Shown: positions 18,513 to 26,211 of the stretch, piece by piece
Position numbering within the stretch: the stretch's first letter is position 1
Layout: the number at the start of each line of letters is the position of its first letter
NCBI GenBank assembly: GCA_001899085.1
Contig: MKVB01000001.1
Location: forward strand, 1,313,323-1,377,322
From: Devosia sp. 66-14
GTDB lineage: Bacteria; Pseudomonadota; Alphaproteobacteria; Rhizobiales; Devosiaceae
DNA: 64,000 nucleotides
Reading direction: 5' to 3'
The notes under the pieces: model-generated
Database searches by the model: none
Told to the model about the DNA's origin: nothing
What the model saw: only the letters and a program-made list of their open reading frames with translations
Made by a program: the position numbers and the translations under genes

Positions 18513-19730
18513 TCAGGCTCTTTTTGGCGCCACCAGCAAGCGGCCATACTCGATCGAGAATAACCCAAAGGCCGCGATCCAGCAGACGCCGCTGACGCCC
18601 AGGAGTTCGTGATAGTGCTGCGGCAGCAGTTCCGCGAACGGACGGACGACTGCGGCGATAAGCAAAGCCAGATAGCTAGCTGACGTCCATCCGGAGGCAG
18701 CGAGCTTGCGGCCGGTGTGTCCGAGCGTGGCGCGCGTCATAACCGCTAGCGTCATCGAACCGATGGCGCCAACAGTAAAGATATGCAACGCCGAAGGCTG
18801 GCTGAGCCAACCCATCGCTGCAAGGACCACGCCCAGCAGGCCGATGGGAAGGAAGGCGTATGCCACGTGCAGTGCGACAAGGAGGGGCTCTTCGAACACC
18901 GCATATCCGCGCCAGCTTGCCAGCCTGATCACCAGCAATACTGTGGCCGGCGTGCCGCTGGCGACCACCAGTGGGCTGTCGGGGACCAACACCCAGACTG
19001 CGAGCGCCACGATCAACGCTGCCATTGCGGCGACGTCCAGGCGTCCGTGGGGTCGCGGCAGCGCAGCCGCGCCGTTCTTGACCAGCCAGTTCCGGGTAAA
19101 ACTGGGAATGATGCGACCACCTACCAGCCCGATCAGCACAACAAGGGCAGCTATTGCTGCGCGCAGCACCGGCGCGGTGTCGCCGCCGCTCAACACCTGG
19201 AGATGGAAGGCCAGGTTGGAGCCGGTCAAAAGGCCCAGCGCGATGAGGATCTTCAGGTTCTTCCAGTTGCGCCCGGCAATGATCTCACGCCCGGCAATGC
19301 ACGCCAGCGCCGGCAAGAATGCGGCGTCGACCACCACAGCAGGATAAAGGCCGATCATGTCAGGTTGCAGCATCGCGATGCGGCCGGTAAGCCACAGCAG
19401 AACCAAGCCCAGCAGCGGCATGCCCGAAACGGGTAGTCGGCCGGTCCAGTTCGGTATGGCCGTCAGCATGAAGCCGGCGAGGGCGGCAGTCGCATAGCCA
19501 AACAGCATCTCATGCCCATGCCACAGGATGGCCCCATAGGACCTGCCGCCGACTTCCCACCCCTGGGTCAGCGCGCCGATCCACGCCACCATGGCAAATA
19601 TTGCAAACAGGCCTGCCCCCAGAAAGAAGGGGCGGAAGCCATATGAAAGAAGCGCCGGCCCCTTTGTCGCGATGCCGCGTGGGATAGCTCCCCTTCTCAC
19701 ACCTTCTGTTCTCACCGTGTTGCTTCGCAC
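18513..19730 (-). CDS. nnrS: NnrS family protein
   Basis: Heme- and copper-containing membrane protein (405 aa) linked to nitric oxide stress and denitrification. About 12 helices are evident, with the conserved ILWHGHEMLFGYATAALAGF segment near residues 67-86, SALHIFTVGAIG and TRATLGHTGR. It is convergent with the cbb3 operon and divergent from the DUF1858 gene, with an NnrR-like box in the shared promoter region. Together with nirK and nnrR it forms the nitrite/NO response block. Confidence 0.92.
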   Translation of the reverse strand: MRSNTVRTEGVRRGAIPRGIATKGPALLSYGFRPFFLGAGLFAIFAMVAWIGALTQGWEVGGRSYGAILWHGHEMLFGYATAALAGFMLTAIPNWTGRLPVSGMPLLGLVLLWLTGRIAMLQPDMIGLYPAVVVDAAFLPALACIAGREIIAGRNWKNLKILIALGLLTGSNLAFHLQVLSGGDTAPVLRAAIAALVVLIGLVGGRIIPSFTRNWLVKNGAAALPRPHGRLDVAAMAALIVALAVWVLVPDSPLVVASGTPATVLLVIRLASWRGYAVFEEPLLVALHVAYAFLPIGLLGVVLAAMGWLSQPSALHIFTVGAIGSMTLAVMTRATLGHTGRKLAASGWTSASYLALLIAAVVRPFAELLPQHYHELLGVSGVCWIAAFGLFSIEYGRLLVAPKRA

Positions 19731-19778
19731 CTGCGTCTCCTGTCTCGTCCTTATGGTTTCTCCGCTCCGCTTCGGTCT

Positions 19779-19792
19779 TTGAGCGGGCGCAA
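19779..19792. promoter_or_regulatory. NnrR-like box between nnrS and DUF1858 gene
   Basis: TTGAGCGGGCGCAA fits TTG-N8-CAA, the spacing of Crp/Fnr-type boxes, but not the full FNR consensus. It lies in the 113-bp divergent promoter region, 49 bases upstream of nnrS and 52 bases upstream of the DUF1858 gene, so one site could serve both. NnrR-type proteins accept such looser boxes. Confidence 0.5.
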
Positions 19793-19843
19793 GGTTCCGG
19801 CAGGTCGACGGCGCTAGCGTCGGGTTTCGAATTGGAGGACCGC

Positions 19844-20161
19844 ATGAAATACGAACAGTTCTCCGAGCTCTGCGTAGCCGAGATCATGCAGCGCTGGCCG
19901 CCTACGATGGGAGTCTTCATCGACTTCGGCATGCATTGCGTCGGCTGCCCAATCGCGGTGTTTCACACCCTCGCAGACGCAGCAGATGAGCATGGGCTCT
20001 CGCTCGCCGAACTGGCGCGTGAGGTCGAGGCGGCGATCGAGGGGGAGACTAGAGCAGGCCCGGCACGTGTCCGTCGCCGAGCAGCAGCAGGCGGTGCGGG
20101 TCTTTCAGCAGCAGCTTCCGTCGCCCGCCTTCAACCAGGCCCGCACTCTCCCAGGCGGTAA
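19844..20161 (+). CDS. DUF1858 domain protein
   Basis: A 105-aa protein. Residues about 1-67 are a DUF1858 domain: MKYEQFSELCVAEIMQRW, then FIDFGMHCVGCPIA with a CxxC pair, then a helical end. Similar domains occur with hybrid-cluster and ScdA/hemerythrin-type proteins of NO metabolism. The last 37 codons are Ala/Arg-rich, do not look like the domain, and overlap the 3' end of nnrR on the other strand by 113 bp. GGAGGACC before the ATG at 19844 supports this start. Confidence 0.75.
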   Translation: MKYEQFSELCVAEIMQRWPPTMGVFIDFGMHCVGCPIAVFHTLADAADEHGLSLAELAREVEAAIEGETRAGPARVRRRAAAGGAGLSAAASVARLQPGPHSPRR

Positions 20162-20759
20162 GTATCCGCGACACTGTATGCAGCGTAGTGCCGGTCATCT
20201 CAGCGATGTCCTGCTTGGATACGGGAAAATCGATACGAACACCGCCGGCCTCTTTCTTGCCCGACTGATTGGCGAGACGCAGGACCGTATGAGCCACCCG
20301 ACGCTCCACCTCCTCGGTGGAGAGTTCGCGCAGCCGGGTGTGCGCTTCCTGCAGGCGCCCGCCCATGGTTTGCATGGCGTTGATTGTCAGTGAGGGATGC
20401 CGTTCCAGGATTTCGTCCCAGCACGTCATTGGCCAGGCAAGGGCGACACTTTCGGCCACCGCCATGGATGTTCCAGGATAGTCGTTGCGCTGCAGCGCCT
20501 TGGCAATCCCGAACAGATCGCCGGGGTTGACCATGCGAATGATGATCTGCTGTCCCTCGGGTGTGACCTGGGTCACCCGCAATCGTCCATACAGCAGCAC
20601 GAAGAACTGATCCGCCGCCTGCCCCTGCTCGAACACGCTCGTGCCCACGGCGTAGCGTCGGCTCACCGCCATCGACAGGATATCGTCAAGCTCCGCATCC
20701 GACATGCGTGAGAACAGCGGCAGGGCGCTTACGAGGCTGCGGTCGATAGTGGCGTTCAC
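20049..20759 (-). CDS. nnrR: Crp/Fnr family regulator, NnrR type
   Basis: Transcription factor (236 aa). A cyclic-nucleotide-binding-like domain is at about residues 15-130, and a winged helix carries the recognition segment MTGTTLHTVSRILTAWE. It lacks the N-terminal cysteine cluster of FNR; the only Cys is internal (MTCWDE). That and the LHTVSR segment point to the NnrR/Dnr group, which responds to nitric oxide through heme. I use the GTG at 20759 because an upstream start would run into nirV. There is no strong ribosome-binding site before it, and a palindrome sits just upstream. It follows nirV on the same strand and likely controls nirK, pseudoazurin and nnrS. Confidence 0.85.
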   Translation of the reverse strand: MNATIDRSLVSALPLFSRMSDAELDDILSMAVSRRYAVGTSVFEQGQAADQFFVLLYGRLRVTQVTPEGQQIIIRMVNPGDLFGIAKALQRNDYPGTSMAVAESVALAWPMTCWDEILERHPSLTINAMQTMGGRLQEAHTRLRELSTEEVERRVAHTVLRLANQSGKKEAGGVRIDFPVSKQDIAEMTGTTLHTVSRILTAWESAGLVEGGRRKLLLKDPHRLLLLGDGHVPGLL

Positions 20760-20774
20760 GCGGGGTCGATCCGA

Positions 20775-20790
20775 TTGGGTGCTAACCCAA
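20775..20790. promoter_or_regulatory. Palindrome in the nnrR leader
   Basis: TTGGGTGCTAACCCAA has perfect 6-bp arms (TTGGGT/ACCCAA) around four bases. It lies 16-31 bases before the proposed GTG start of nnrR. The TTG...CAA ends are two bases further apart than in a Crp/Fnr box, so it may be a different operator or an RNA hairpin controlling translation. Confidence 0.4.
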
Positions 20791-20857
20791 CTTAGCGGCG
20801 CAAGGGCGGTTCCTGCAACCGGCGGCATGCCGCACCCAACCGGGCCCTGCGGCAGGC

Positions 20858-21727
20858 TCAGGTCTGTGACGGCCCGCTGCGAACGAGCCGAAAGCCGAGG
20901 TTGTACGTCGGCAGCCCCATGCCGCAGCCCCCACCGCGACCGTCCCTCATGAAAGCGCTCATCGGCGTCCGATGGCCGCCTTCGAGCAGCCGTATGCCGC
21001 AGGACTCCAACATCGACTCCACCCTTCCGCTCGCATCGAGCAGCGTTCGCGTATTGCAGGTGGCCGTCCACTCCCACACGGTACCGGTCATGTCGGCAAT
21101 GCCGAACGCATTCTCACCAAACGCACCGGCGGGTTGCGGGAGCGCTGAGGCACCACCCGCAGTTGCCGAAGCCGACTGCCGATAAGAGGCGAGCCAGCGG
21201 TTCGCCGGGTTGGTGGCGTCGGTCCGCCTGAGGAGGGCGGGATCAGCAGCCTGCGACCCTGCCGCAAATACCCACTCCTCAAGGGTGGGGAGCCGCCAGG
21301 GCTCACCGGTCGCCTCCGACAGCCAGGCCGCATAGGCCTGCGCGTCATCGAAGCTCACGCCGGTCACCGGTAGGCCATCACGACTAGGGCCGCGAGGTTC
21401 CGCTGCGCGACAGGCGCCGGCAGCAAAGCAACGCGCATACTCGACAGTGCTGACCTCGAACTTCATGACATCCAGCGGCGGCGGGCTCGCGACATCAACG
21501 AGCGGTCCGTCCACCGGAATGCCGTCCTGGAGATACTCTCCGCCCGAACGGTAGGAATAGGCGCGAGGCTGGATGCGCACCGTTTGCGGCGCCGCAGCCG
21601 CGGCGTAGCGATGCGGGATCTCCAGCAAGCCCGTTTGCAGCATGATCACCCCGATCAGCGCACTCAGCAGAAGCGCCGGAAGCAACAGGCTCGTCAGCGC
21701 ATCCACCCCTTTGGTCGTTTGCGTCAC
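20858..21727 (-). CDS. nirV: Formylglycine-generating-enzyme-fold protein NirV
   Basis: A 289-aa protein with an N-terminal membrane anchor (about residues 10-32, LTSLLLPALLLSALIGVIML) and a SUMF1/FGE-type domain outside. Domain landmarks are VSFDDAQAYAAWLSEATGEPWRLPTLEEW, TGTVWEWTATC and LGFRLV. The gene lies directly downstream of nirK on the same strand, the classic nirKV arrangement. NirV's exact role is not settled. The start is the GTG at 21727, preceded by GGAGAGGGAT. It is probably co-transcribed with nirK. Confidence 0.88.
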   Translation of the reverse strand: MTQTTKGVDALTSLLLPALLLSALIGVIMLQTGLLEIPHRYAAAAAPQTVRIQPRAYSYRSGGEYLQDGIPVDGPLVDVASPPPLDVMKFEVSTVEYARCFAAGACRAAEPRGPSRDGLPVTGVSFDDAQAYAAWLSEATGEPWRLPTLEEWVFAAGSQAADPALLRRTDATNPANRWLASYRQSASATAGGASALPQPAGAFGENAFGIADMTGTVWEWTATCNTRTLLDASGRVESMLESCGIRLLEGGHRTPMSAFMRDGRGGGCGMGLPTYNLGFRLVRSGPSQT

Positions 21728-21796
21728 ATCCCTCTCCGGTACCTTGGAACGGGAGGTGGCCCGTGCATGTCGGACCACCTCCTTGCCACAGCCGCC

Positions 21797-22942
21797 TCAG
21801 CCGATCGGCGTAGGCGGCTGAACCTGCGTCATGAGGTCGTCGTCCCAGTCGCCATCGACGACGAAATGCGCTGTGGCCCCTAGTTCGACTGCCTCGATGA
21901 GGTTGTGGTTGACGTAGGCGTAGATGCCCGGCTGCCGGAAGGTATAGAGCGCGGCGCCGGCGCAGCCACCCGGGATGTGCCAAGTCTCCAGGTCGACCTC
22001 CGGGGCATTGCGGAACTTGCCCGTTGCCCAGACGTAGTCGCCATGGCCGCCAATCAAGTGCGGCCGGGTGTCCCGGTTGGCCTGCGAGTGAACGATGAGG
22101 ACGGTTTCCCCAACCGAGGCCTTCATGGCGTTCTCACCGGTCAGCGAGCCGACCGCGCCGTTGAAGACTTCGTGGGTGGGCGTCAGAGTTTTCATCACCC
22201 GGAGCATGTCGTCGTAGCCATCGCCTGCCGAGGCGTAGGTCTTGAAGTTGCCCTCTTCGTCGCGCGGTACGTAGTAGTCCTGCTCGCCGACATAGTAGAT
22301 TCGATCGTACTTGAGCGGTTTGCCCAGACCATCCTTGAGGCCATCACGCGGCAGGACCATGATCGCACCATTCATGCCCGACACTACATGCCAGGGGATC
22401 ATCGGGCCACCCGGCGCACAGTGATAGACGAACGTGCCCGGGCGCGTGGCCTTGAAACGCAGTTTGACCTGCTCGCCCGGGTTGATGAGCGTCAGTCCAC
22501 CTCCCCCAAGTGCGCCCGTTGCCGCATGAAAGTCGATGTTGTGCTGCATCATGTTGGTGTCGGGGTTGATGAGCGTCAGTTCGACGTAATCGTCCTGATG
22601 CACGACCATCAGCGGGGCCGGCACCGAGCCGTTGAAGGTCATCGCCTGCACAGTCGTTCCATACTCGTCGAGCACCATCTCCTTTTCTTCGATGGTCAGG
22701 GTAAATTCGACCACCTGCGGACCGCTGGCGGCAATCTGCTCGTGAGGATGGACAAACGGTGGCGGCGCCAGTTCGACCTTTTTGCGCGGTAGATGGGCAA
22801 GGCTCGGAACGGGACCCGTAACAACGCCGCTTTCTTCGGCTGCTGCGGGCACGCTGGCGACGATGGCCCCGAGGACTCCGGCGAACGCCGCGCCTGCCAA
22901 CAGCGACCTGCGCGATACATTGATGTCTACGTCGGCGTCCAT
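21797..22942 (-). CDS. nirK: Copper-containing nitrite reductase
   Basis: Periplasmic enzyme (381 aa) reducing nitrite to nitric oxide, with two cupredoxin domains. The signal peptide has a Tat motif ([11 protein letters not shown], Arg11-Arg12). Type 1 copper ligands are H134, C175, H185 and M190. Type 2 ligands include H139, H174 and a His in the [13 protein letters not shown] or AYVNHN region. The catalytic Asp is D137 in HNIDFH. AGGAGA precedes the ATG at 22942. The sequence around the ligands is that of class I NirK. It is divergent from a pseudoazurin gene, its likely electron donor, with one FNR/NnrR box between them. Confidence 0.95.
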   Translation of the reverse strand: MDADVDINVSRRSLLAGAAFAGVLGAIVASVPAAAEESGVVTGPVPSLAHLPRKKVELAPPPFVHPHEQIAASGPQVVEFTLTIEEKEMVLDEYGTTVQAMTFNGSVPAPLMVVHQDDYVELTLINPDTNMMQHNIDFHAATGALGGGGLTLINPGEQVKLRFKATRPGTFVYHCAPGGPMIPWHVVSGMNGAIMVLPRDGLKDGLGKPLKYDRIYYVGEQDYYVPRDEEGNFKTYASAGDGYDDMLRVMKTLTPTHEVFNGAVGSLTGENAMKASVGETVLIVHSQANRDTRPHLIGGHGDYVWATGKFRNAPEVDLETWHIPGGCAGAALYTFRQPGIYAYVNHNLIEAVELGATAHFVVDGDWDDDLMTQVQPPTPIG

Positions 22943-23078
22943 GCTCGTCTCCTGCGTGTCACCAAGCGCCGATCGCCCGGTTCGCGGCTGTAGGTATGCC
23001 GCCGCAGGTCCCTCCTCTTTGCTCTTCGTCAAATATCCGAAGGGAATTCGTGGTGCGACCAAGTTGTCCGTTGGAAGA

Positions 23079-23092
23079 TTGATGCAGATCAA
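23079..23092. promoter_or_regulatory. FNR/NnrR box between nirK and pseudoazurin
   Basis: TTGATGCAGATCAA is a perfect TTGAT-N4-ATCAA palindrome in the divergent promoter region. It is 137 bases from the nirK start and 79 bases from the pseudoazurin start. It likely activates at least one and perhaps both genes at low oxygen or in the presence of NO. Confidence 0.88.
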
Positions 23093-23170
23093 AGAGCGCG
23101 TATCGAGAAGGGCAGAAATAGCGGCCGCGACGTTCGGCCCGCGCCGAGCGTAAACTCTAGGAGACAGAAA

Positions 23171-23611
23171 ATGCACGCCACCAAGCTCGCTCTCGTCACA
23201 GCCATTGTTCTTGCCTTTGCTGGCGCTCCCGCTCTCGCCGCCAATTTCGAAGTTCACATGCTAAACAAGGGCGTCGACGGAGCCATGGTATTCGAGCCCG
23301 CACTGACCAAGGTCGCCGTCGGCGACACCGTCACGTTTGTGCCGACGGACAAGGGGCACAACGCCGAGACCATCAACGGCATGATGCCGGACGGGGCGGA
23401 GCCCTTCAAGGGAGCGATGGGCAAGGAAGTGGTGGTAACCTTCACGACTCCTGGGGCCTACGGCATCAAGTGCGCCCCGCATTTCGGCATGGGCATGGTT
23501 GCACTGGTTGTCGTCGGCGGCGCTCCGACCAACCTGGAGGCCCTCAAGGCGGTCAAGCTTCCCAAGCCGGCGCAACAGCGGTTCGAACCGCTATACGACC
23601 AACTGCAGTAG
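23171..23611 (+). CDS. Pseudoazurin (first copy)
   Basis: Periplasmic blue copper protein (146 aa) that donates electrons to NirK. The signal peptide is residues 1-23 (ends ALA); the mature protein begins [11 protein letters not shown]. Copper ligands are H63, C101, H104 and M109, matching 40, 78, 81 and 86 of classical pseudoazurin after removal of the signal peptide. It is divergent from nirK and followed by a hairpin. Confidence 0.95.
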   Translation: MHATKLALVTAIVLAFAGAPALAANFEVHMLNKGVDGAMVFEPALTKVAVGDTVTFVPTDKGHNAETINGMMPDGAEPFKGAMGKEVVVTFTTPGAYGIKCAPHFGMGMVALVVVGGAPTNLEALKAVKLPKPAQQRFEPLYDQLQ

Positions 23612-23629
23612 AATGCGGTCAGCCGAAGG

Positions 23630-23652
23630 TCGGGCCTGCCACGCAGGCCCGA
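23630..23652 (+). terminator. Hairpin after first pseudoazurin gene
   Basis: TCGGGCCTGC, loop CAC, GCAGGCCCGA: a perfect 10-bp stem starting 18 bases after the stop codon, followed by TTGTCC. The U-tract is short, so termination may be partial. Confidence 0.6.
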
Positions 23653-23822
23653 TTGTCCGACGGAGGCGAACCTGCAAGCTGTTGCAGAGCGGGCGGAGCG
23701 TTGCCCGGCGCCATTGGTTCGCATGCCTTGCCATCATTTGCTCGTCTGGCAGCGCCCGGTCGGGCCAGTCTTCGCCCCGTGATGTTTGCCGACGTTCAAC
23801 CGATCACGCTGTGACCGACTGT

Positions 23823-23836
23823 TTGCCCTGGCGCAA
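23823..23836 (+). promoter_or_regulatory. NnrR-like box upstream of DUF2249 gene
   Basis: TTGCCCTGGCGCAA is TTG-N8-CAA with symmetrical TTGC/GCAA ends. It lies 111 bases before the DUF2249 start. It would place DUF2249, hemerythrin and the second pseudoazurin under the same NO/oxygen control as nirK. Confidence 0.5.
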
Positions 23837-23947
23837 AGAGTTGCACGCATCTCGCCCCTAGGATGCGATCGTCGGTCAACCACTGACGAACCGCCATACC
23901 GATCGGCGCTGCCGCCAGATCGCGCTCGAGCCAGGGACTCGCCACCG

Positions 23948-24199
23948 ATGTGCAAGGACTGCCAACCTTCAGAGACAATCATAGACCTGCAGCACATTGC
24001 GCCCCGGGCACGACACCCGCTGATCTTTTCGACCTTCGAGAATCTGGGAGGCGGCGACTCTATGCTGCTGCTGAATGATCACGATCCAAACCCGCTCTTC
24101 TATCAGCTGTCCGTCACGTATCCGGGGATCTTCGAGTGGACCTACGAAGAGACCGGCCCGGAGGTCTGGAAGGTCAGGATCTGTCGCCTGGTCGCATGA
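23948..24199 (+). CDS. DUF2249 protein
   Basis: An 83-aa protein starting MCKDCQPSETIIDL with a CxxC pair. It contains the DUF2249 core, RHPLIFSTFENLGGGDSMLLLNDHDPNPLFYQL, in which NDHDP is typical. The fold is related to the SirA/TusA type. DUF2249 genes are frequent in denitrification clusters beside hemerythrin-like proteins, but the function is not settled. An in-frame upstream extension is unlikely because its composition is poor. Confidence 0.82.
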   Translation: MCKDCQPSETIIDLQHIAPRARHPLIFSTFENLGGGDSMLLLNDHDPNPLFYQLSVTYPGIFEWTYEETGPEVWKVRICRLVA

Positions 24200-24266
24200 A
24201 CACGCGGCACGAAGCGCATCACGAAAGCGAGCCAACTTATCGTGACCATGAATCCCGGAGGAGATC

Positions 24267-24695
24267 ATGCCGCTCTCAGTCGTCGAGACCGAACCACCAG
24301 ACCTCCGCGAGAGCTTTCATCGGCAGATGAAGCTGTGCGACCTGCTGGAGAGCGTCGCTGATTCCCTGCCCTGGCGGGTTGATCGCAAGCAATGTCTTCA
24401 CATCGCCGCCATGGTCTCGCCTGTGCTGCAGCAAGCTCACCGCGCCGAAGAGACCCACCTCTTTCCGCTCATCCTTGCGCGTCTGGCAGACGGGGCCGCG
24501 GTCGTCGAACGGCTGCACACCGAGCACTTTGTAGATGAGTGCTTCGGCGAGGAAGTACAGTGTGAACTATTGCTCCTCGGCCGAGGCGAGCCGGCTCTCG
24601 ATGCTGATGCGACCGGCTACATGCTGCGCGGTTTCTTCCACGGAATCAGACGCCATTGCAGCAACGAACGGGCCCTTGCCGGCCTTGACCACTGA
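24267..24695 (+). CDS. Hemerythrin-like domain protein
   Basis: A 142-aa mostly helical protein with a hemerythrin-like His/Glu pattern: SFHRQMKLCDLLE, AHRAEETHLFPLIL, RLHTEHFVDEC and FFHGIRRHCSNE. These would hold a di-iron centre that binds oxygen or NO. GGAGGAGATC before the ATG is a strong ribosome-binding site. It lies between DUF2249 and the second pseudoazurin gene, which supports a role in NO sensing, storage or repair during nitrite respiration. Confidence 0.82.
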   Translation: MPLSVVETEPPDLRESFHRQMKLCDLLESVADSLPWRVDRKQCLHIAAMVSPVLQQAHRAEETHLFPLILARLADGAAVVERLHTEHFVDECFGEEVQCELLLLGRGEPALDADATGYMLRGFFHGIRRHCSNERALAGLDH

Positions 24696-24776
24696 CGCGA
24701 CCGGTCGTCGAGCGCGCGGCCTCCGGAAGCAGTCGAGGAACCTCAATGCCTTTGAAGTAAACCTAGGAGAGAGCAG

Positions 24777-25226
24777 ATGAAGTTATCGATTGCGGCGATG
24801 GTTGCCGCTTGCGCTATGAGCCTGGCCGGCCCCACCGCTGCGGCCAACTTCGAGGTATTGATGTTGAACAAGGGAACGGACGGAAAATCGATGGGGTTCT
24901 CGCCGTCCTTCCTGCAGGTGGAGCCCGGCGACACCGTCACCTTTATTCCGGTCGACAAGGGGCACAACGCTGAGACCATTCTAGACATGATTCCGGCCGA
25001 GGCAGCGACGTGGAAGGGCAAGATGGACGAGCAGTTCACCGTCACGCTGACAGTTCCCGGCCTCTATGGCTTCAAGTGCAATCCCCACCTGAACATGGGC
25101 ATGGTGGGATTGATCCAGGTCGGCGGTGACCGCCACAACATGACGGCTCTGCTCAACGTAAGACTACCCGGCAAGGCGCAAGGACGGATGGCGGAACTCT
25201 TCGCCAAATCCTCGCCGCGCCCGTAG
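24777..25226 (+). CDS. Pseudoazurin (second copy)
   Basis: A 149-aa periplasmic blue copper protein with signal peptide 1-23 and mature start ANFEVLMLNKG. Copper ligands H63, C101, H104 and M109 are all present. It is clearly diverged from the first copy (for example GKSMGFSPSFLQVEPG against [15 protein letters not shown]), so this is not a recent duplication. It could serve a different partner, such as the cbb3 oxidase or another reductase. AGGAGAGAG precedes the ATG. Confidence 0.93.
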   Translation: MKLSIAAMVAACAMSLAGPTAAANFEVLMLNKGTDGKSMGFSPSFLQVEPGDTVTFIPVDKGHNAETILDMIPAEAATWKGKMDEQFTVTLTVPGLYGFKCNPHLNMGMVGLIQVGGDRHNMTALLNVRLPGKAQGRMAELFAKSSPRP

Positions 25227-25253
25227 CACATCGCGCTCGCCCGCACGACAATC

Positions 25254-25277
25254 GGGTTGTGCCATATGGCGCAACCC
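25254..25277. terminator. Strong hairpin after second pseudoazurin gene
   Basis: GGGTTGTGCC, loop ATAT, GGCGCAACCC. As RNA all ten positions pair, one as a G-U wobble. It begins 28 bases after the stop codon. No U-tract follows, so it is either a weak terminator or an mRNA-stabilising hairpin; as DNA it is a near-perfect 24-bp palindrome. Confidence 0.5.
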
Positions 25278-25432
25278 CTGACAGACCCGTTGGTCTGGAC
25301 CGTTGGCGGGTGCTCGCAGAGGCGAGAATTACCCGCTGACGAAGGTCCGGGCAGGCGCCAACCGCATCGCATCGCCGGATGGTCGTACCGGCGTTGAGGT
25401 CCGGAGCTTTCGCGCGTACGGTTTCGCCTGAC

Positions 25433-26197
25433 TCAGTTGAAGCCGGCCTGCGACAGCACGGAAACCGTGTCGGTAAAGTGCTTGGTCATCAGGCGGGAGG
25501 CCAGTTGCGGGTCGCGCGCGCTGATCGCCGCGGCGATCTCGCCATGGATTTCGACCTGCGTCCGCACGGCCTCCTCGTCGGGCCGGCTCTTCCAGCCGAT
25601 CGGTCCAGTCCTCTCGATCACGTAGCGAAAGGATTCGACCTGCAGGCGCAATAACGGGTTGCGCGACGCGGCAGCGACCAGCACGTGGAACTCGATGTCG
25701 TGGCGGGTCATCAGGTCATAGTCGCCCATGGCCTCGCGCAACGCCGCGGCGGCCGCGGCAATGGCCCGCGCCTCGGCTTCTGATCGATGCAGCGCGGCGA
25801 GGTGCACGGCCCGGACCTCGAGCACGCGGCGTACGTCCAGCGTCTGCTGCACCGTCACCTGCTCGGTCTGCACAGCGTAATCGGTGAGCAGCGCCAGCAC
25901 ATCGCCGTCGAGCCGTCCGACCCGTGGTCGGCGCCCGTTCCCCACTTCGATGACGCCCAGGTTGGCGAGCCCGCGCACCGCCTCGCGCACGATGCCCCGG
26001 CTGATGCCGAGCTGTTCGGCCAGCTGGTTCTCGCTGGGCAGCACGGCGCCGGTCTGCAGCCGGTTGGTTTGGATGTGGGTGAGCACTTCTCGGGAAACGG
26101 TTTCCGAGAGCGAGCCCTTGCGAGCGTCCGTCACAGGCTGGGATCCCCCTGGGTCTGGGGCCGACAATGAGCTGATCTGCCGCCCTTGCGCAACCAT
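25433..26197 (-). CDS. FadR-type GntR transcriptional regulator
   Basis: Transcription factor (254 aa). The winged helix-turn-helix is at about residues 30-95 (LPSENQLAEQLGISRGIVREAVRGLANLGVIEVG). A C-terminal FCD all-helical effector domain carries metal-type histidines in RHDIEFHVLV and EIHGEIAAAI. It is the last gene of the ABC transporter transcription unit, 14 bp after the permease stop. A GTG at 26134 is an alternative start. It is the obvious candidate to bind the palindromes at 29384-29400 and 31741-31757, with the imported sugar or a breakdown product as inducer. Confidence 0.87.
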   Translation of the reverse strand: MVAQGRQISSLSAPDPGGSQPVTDARKGSLSETVSREVLTHIQTNRLQTGAVLPSENQLAEQLGISRGIVREAVRGLANLGVIEVGNGRRPRVGRLDGDVLALLTDYAVQTEQVTVQQTLDVRRVLEVRAVHLAALHRSEAEARAIAAAAAALREAMGDYDLMTRHDIEFHVLVAAASRNPLLRLQVESFRYVIERTGPIGWKSRPDEEAVRTQVEIHGEIAAAISARDPQLASRLMTKHFTDTVSVLSQAGFN

Positions 26198-26211
26198 CGT
26201 GGCACCCGATT

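Larger units (their letters stand above)
23612..23947. other. Intergenic region after first pseudoazurin
   Basis: 336 bases holding a terminator-like hairpin at 23630-23652 and an NnrR-like box at 23823-23836. I see no supported gene; the open frames are short and of poor composition. Confidence 0.55.

Noticed and set aside
20760-21077. A longer nnrR gene starting inside nirV
   Set aside because: The extra N-terminus is low-complexity and overlaps the nirV coding region; Crp/Fnr proteins of this type are about 230 aa, matching the GTG at 20759.
23471-23500. Possible tRNA-like T-loop sequences such as GTTCGAACC near 23581
   Set aside because: They lie within the pseudoazurin gene and no cloverleaf can be drawn around them.
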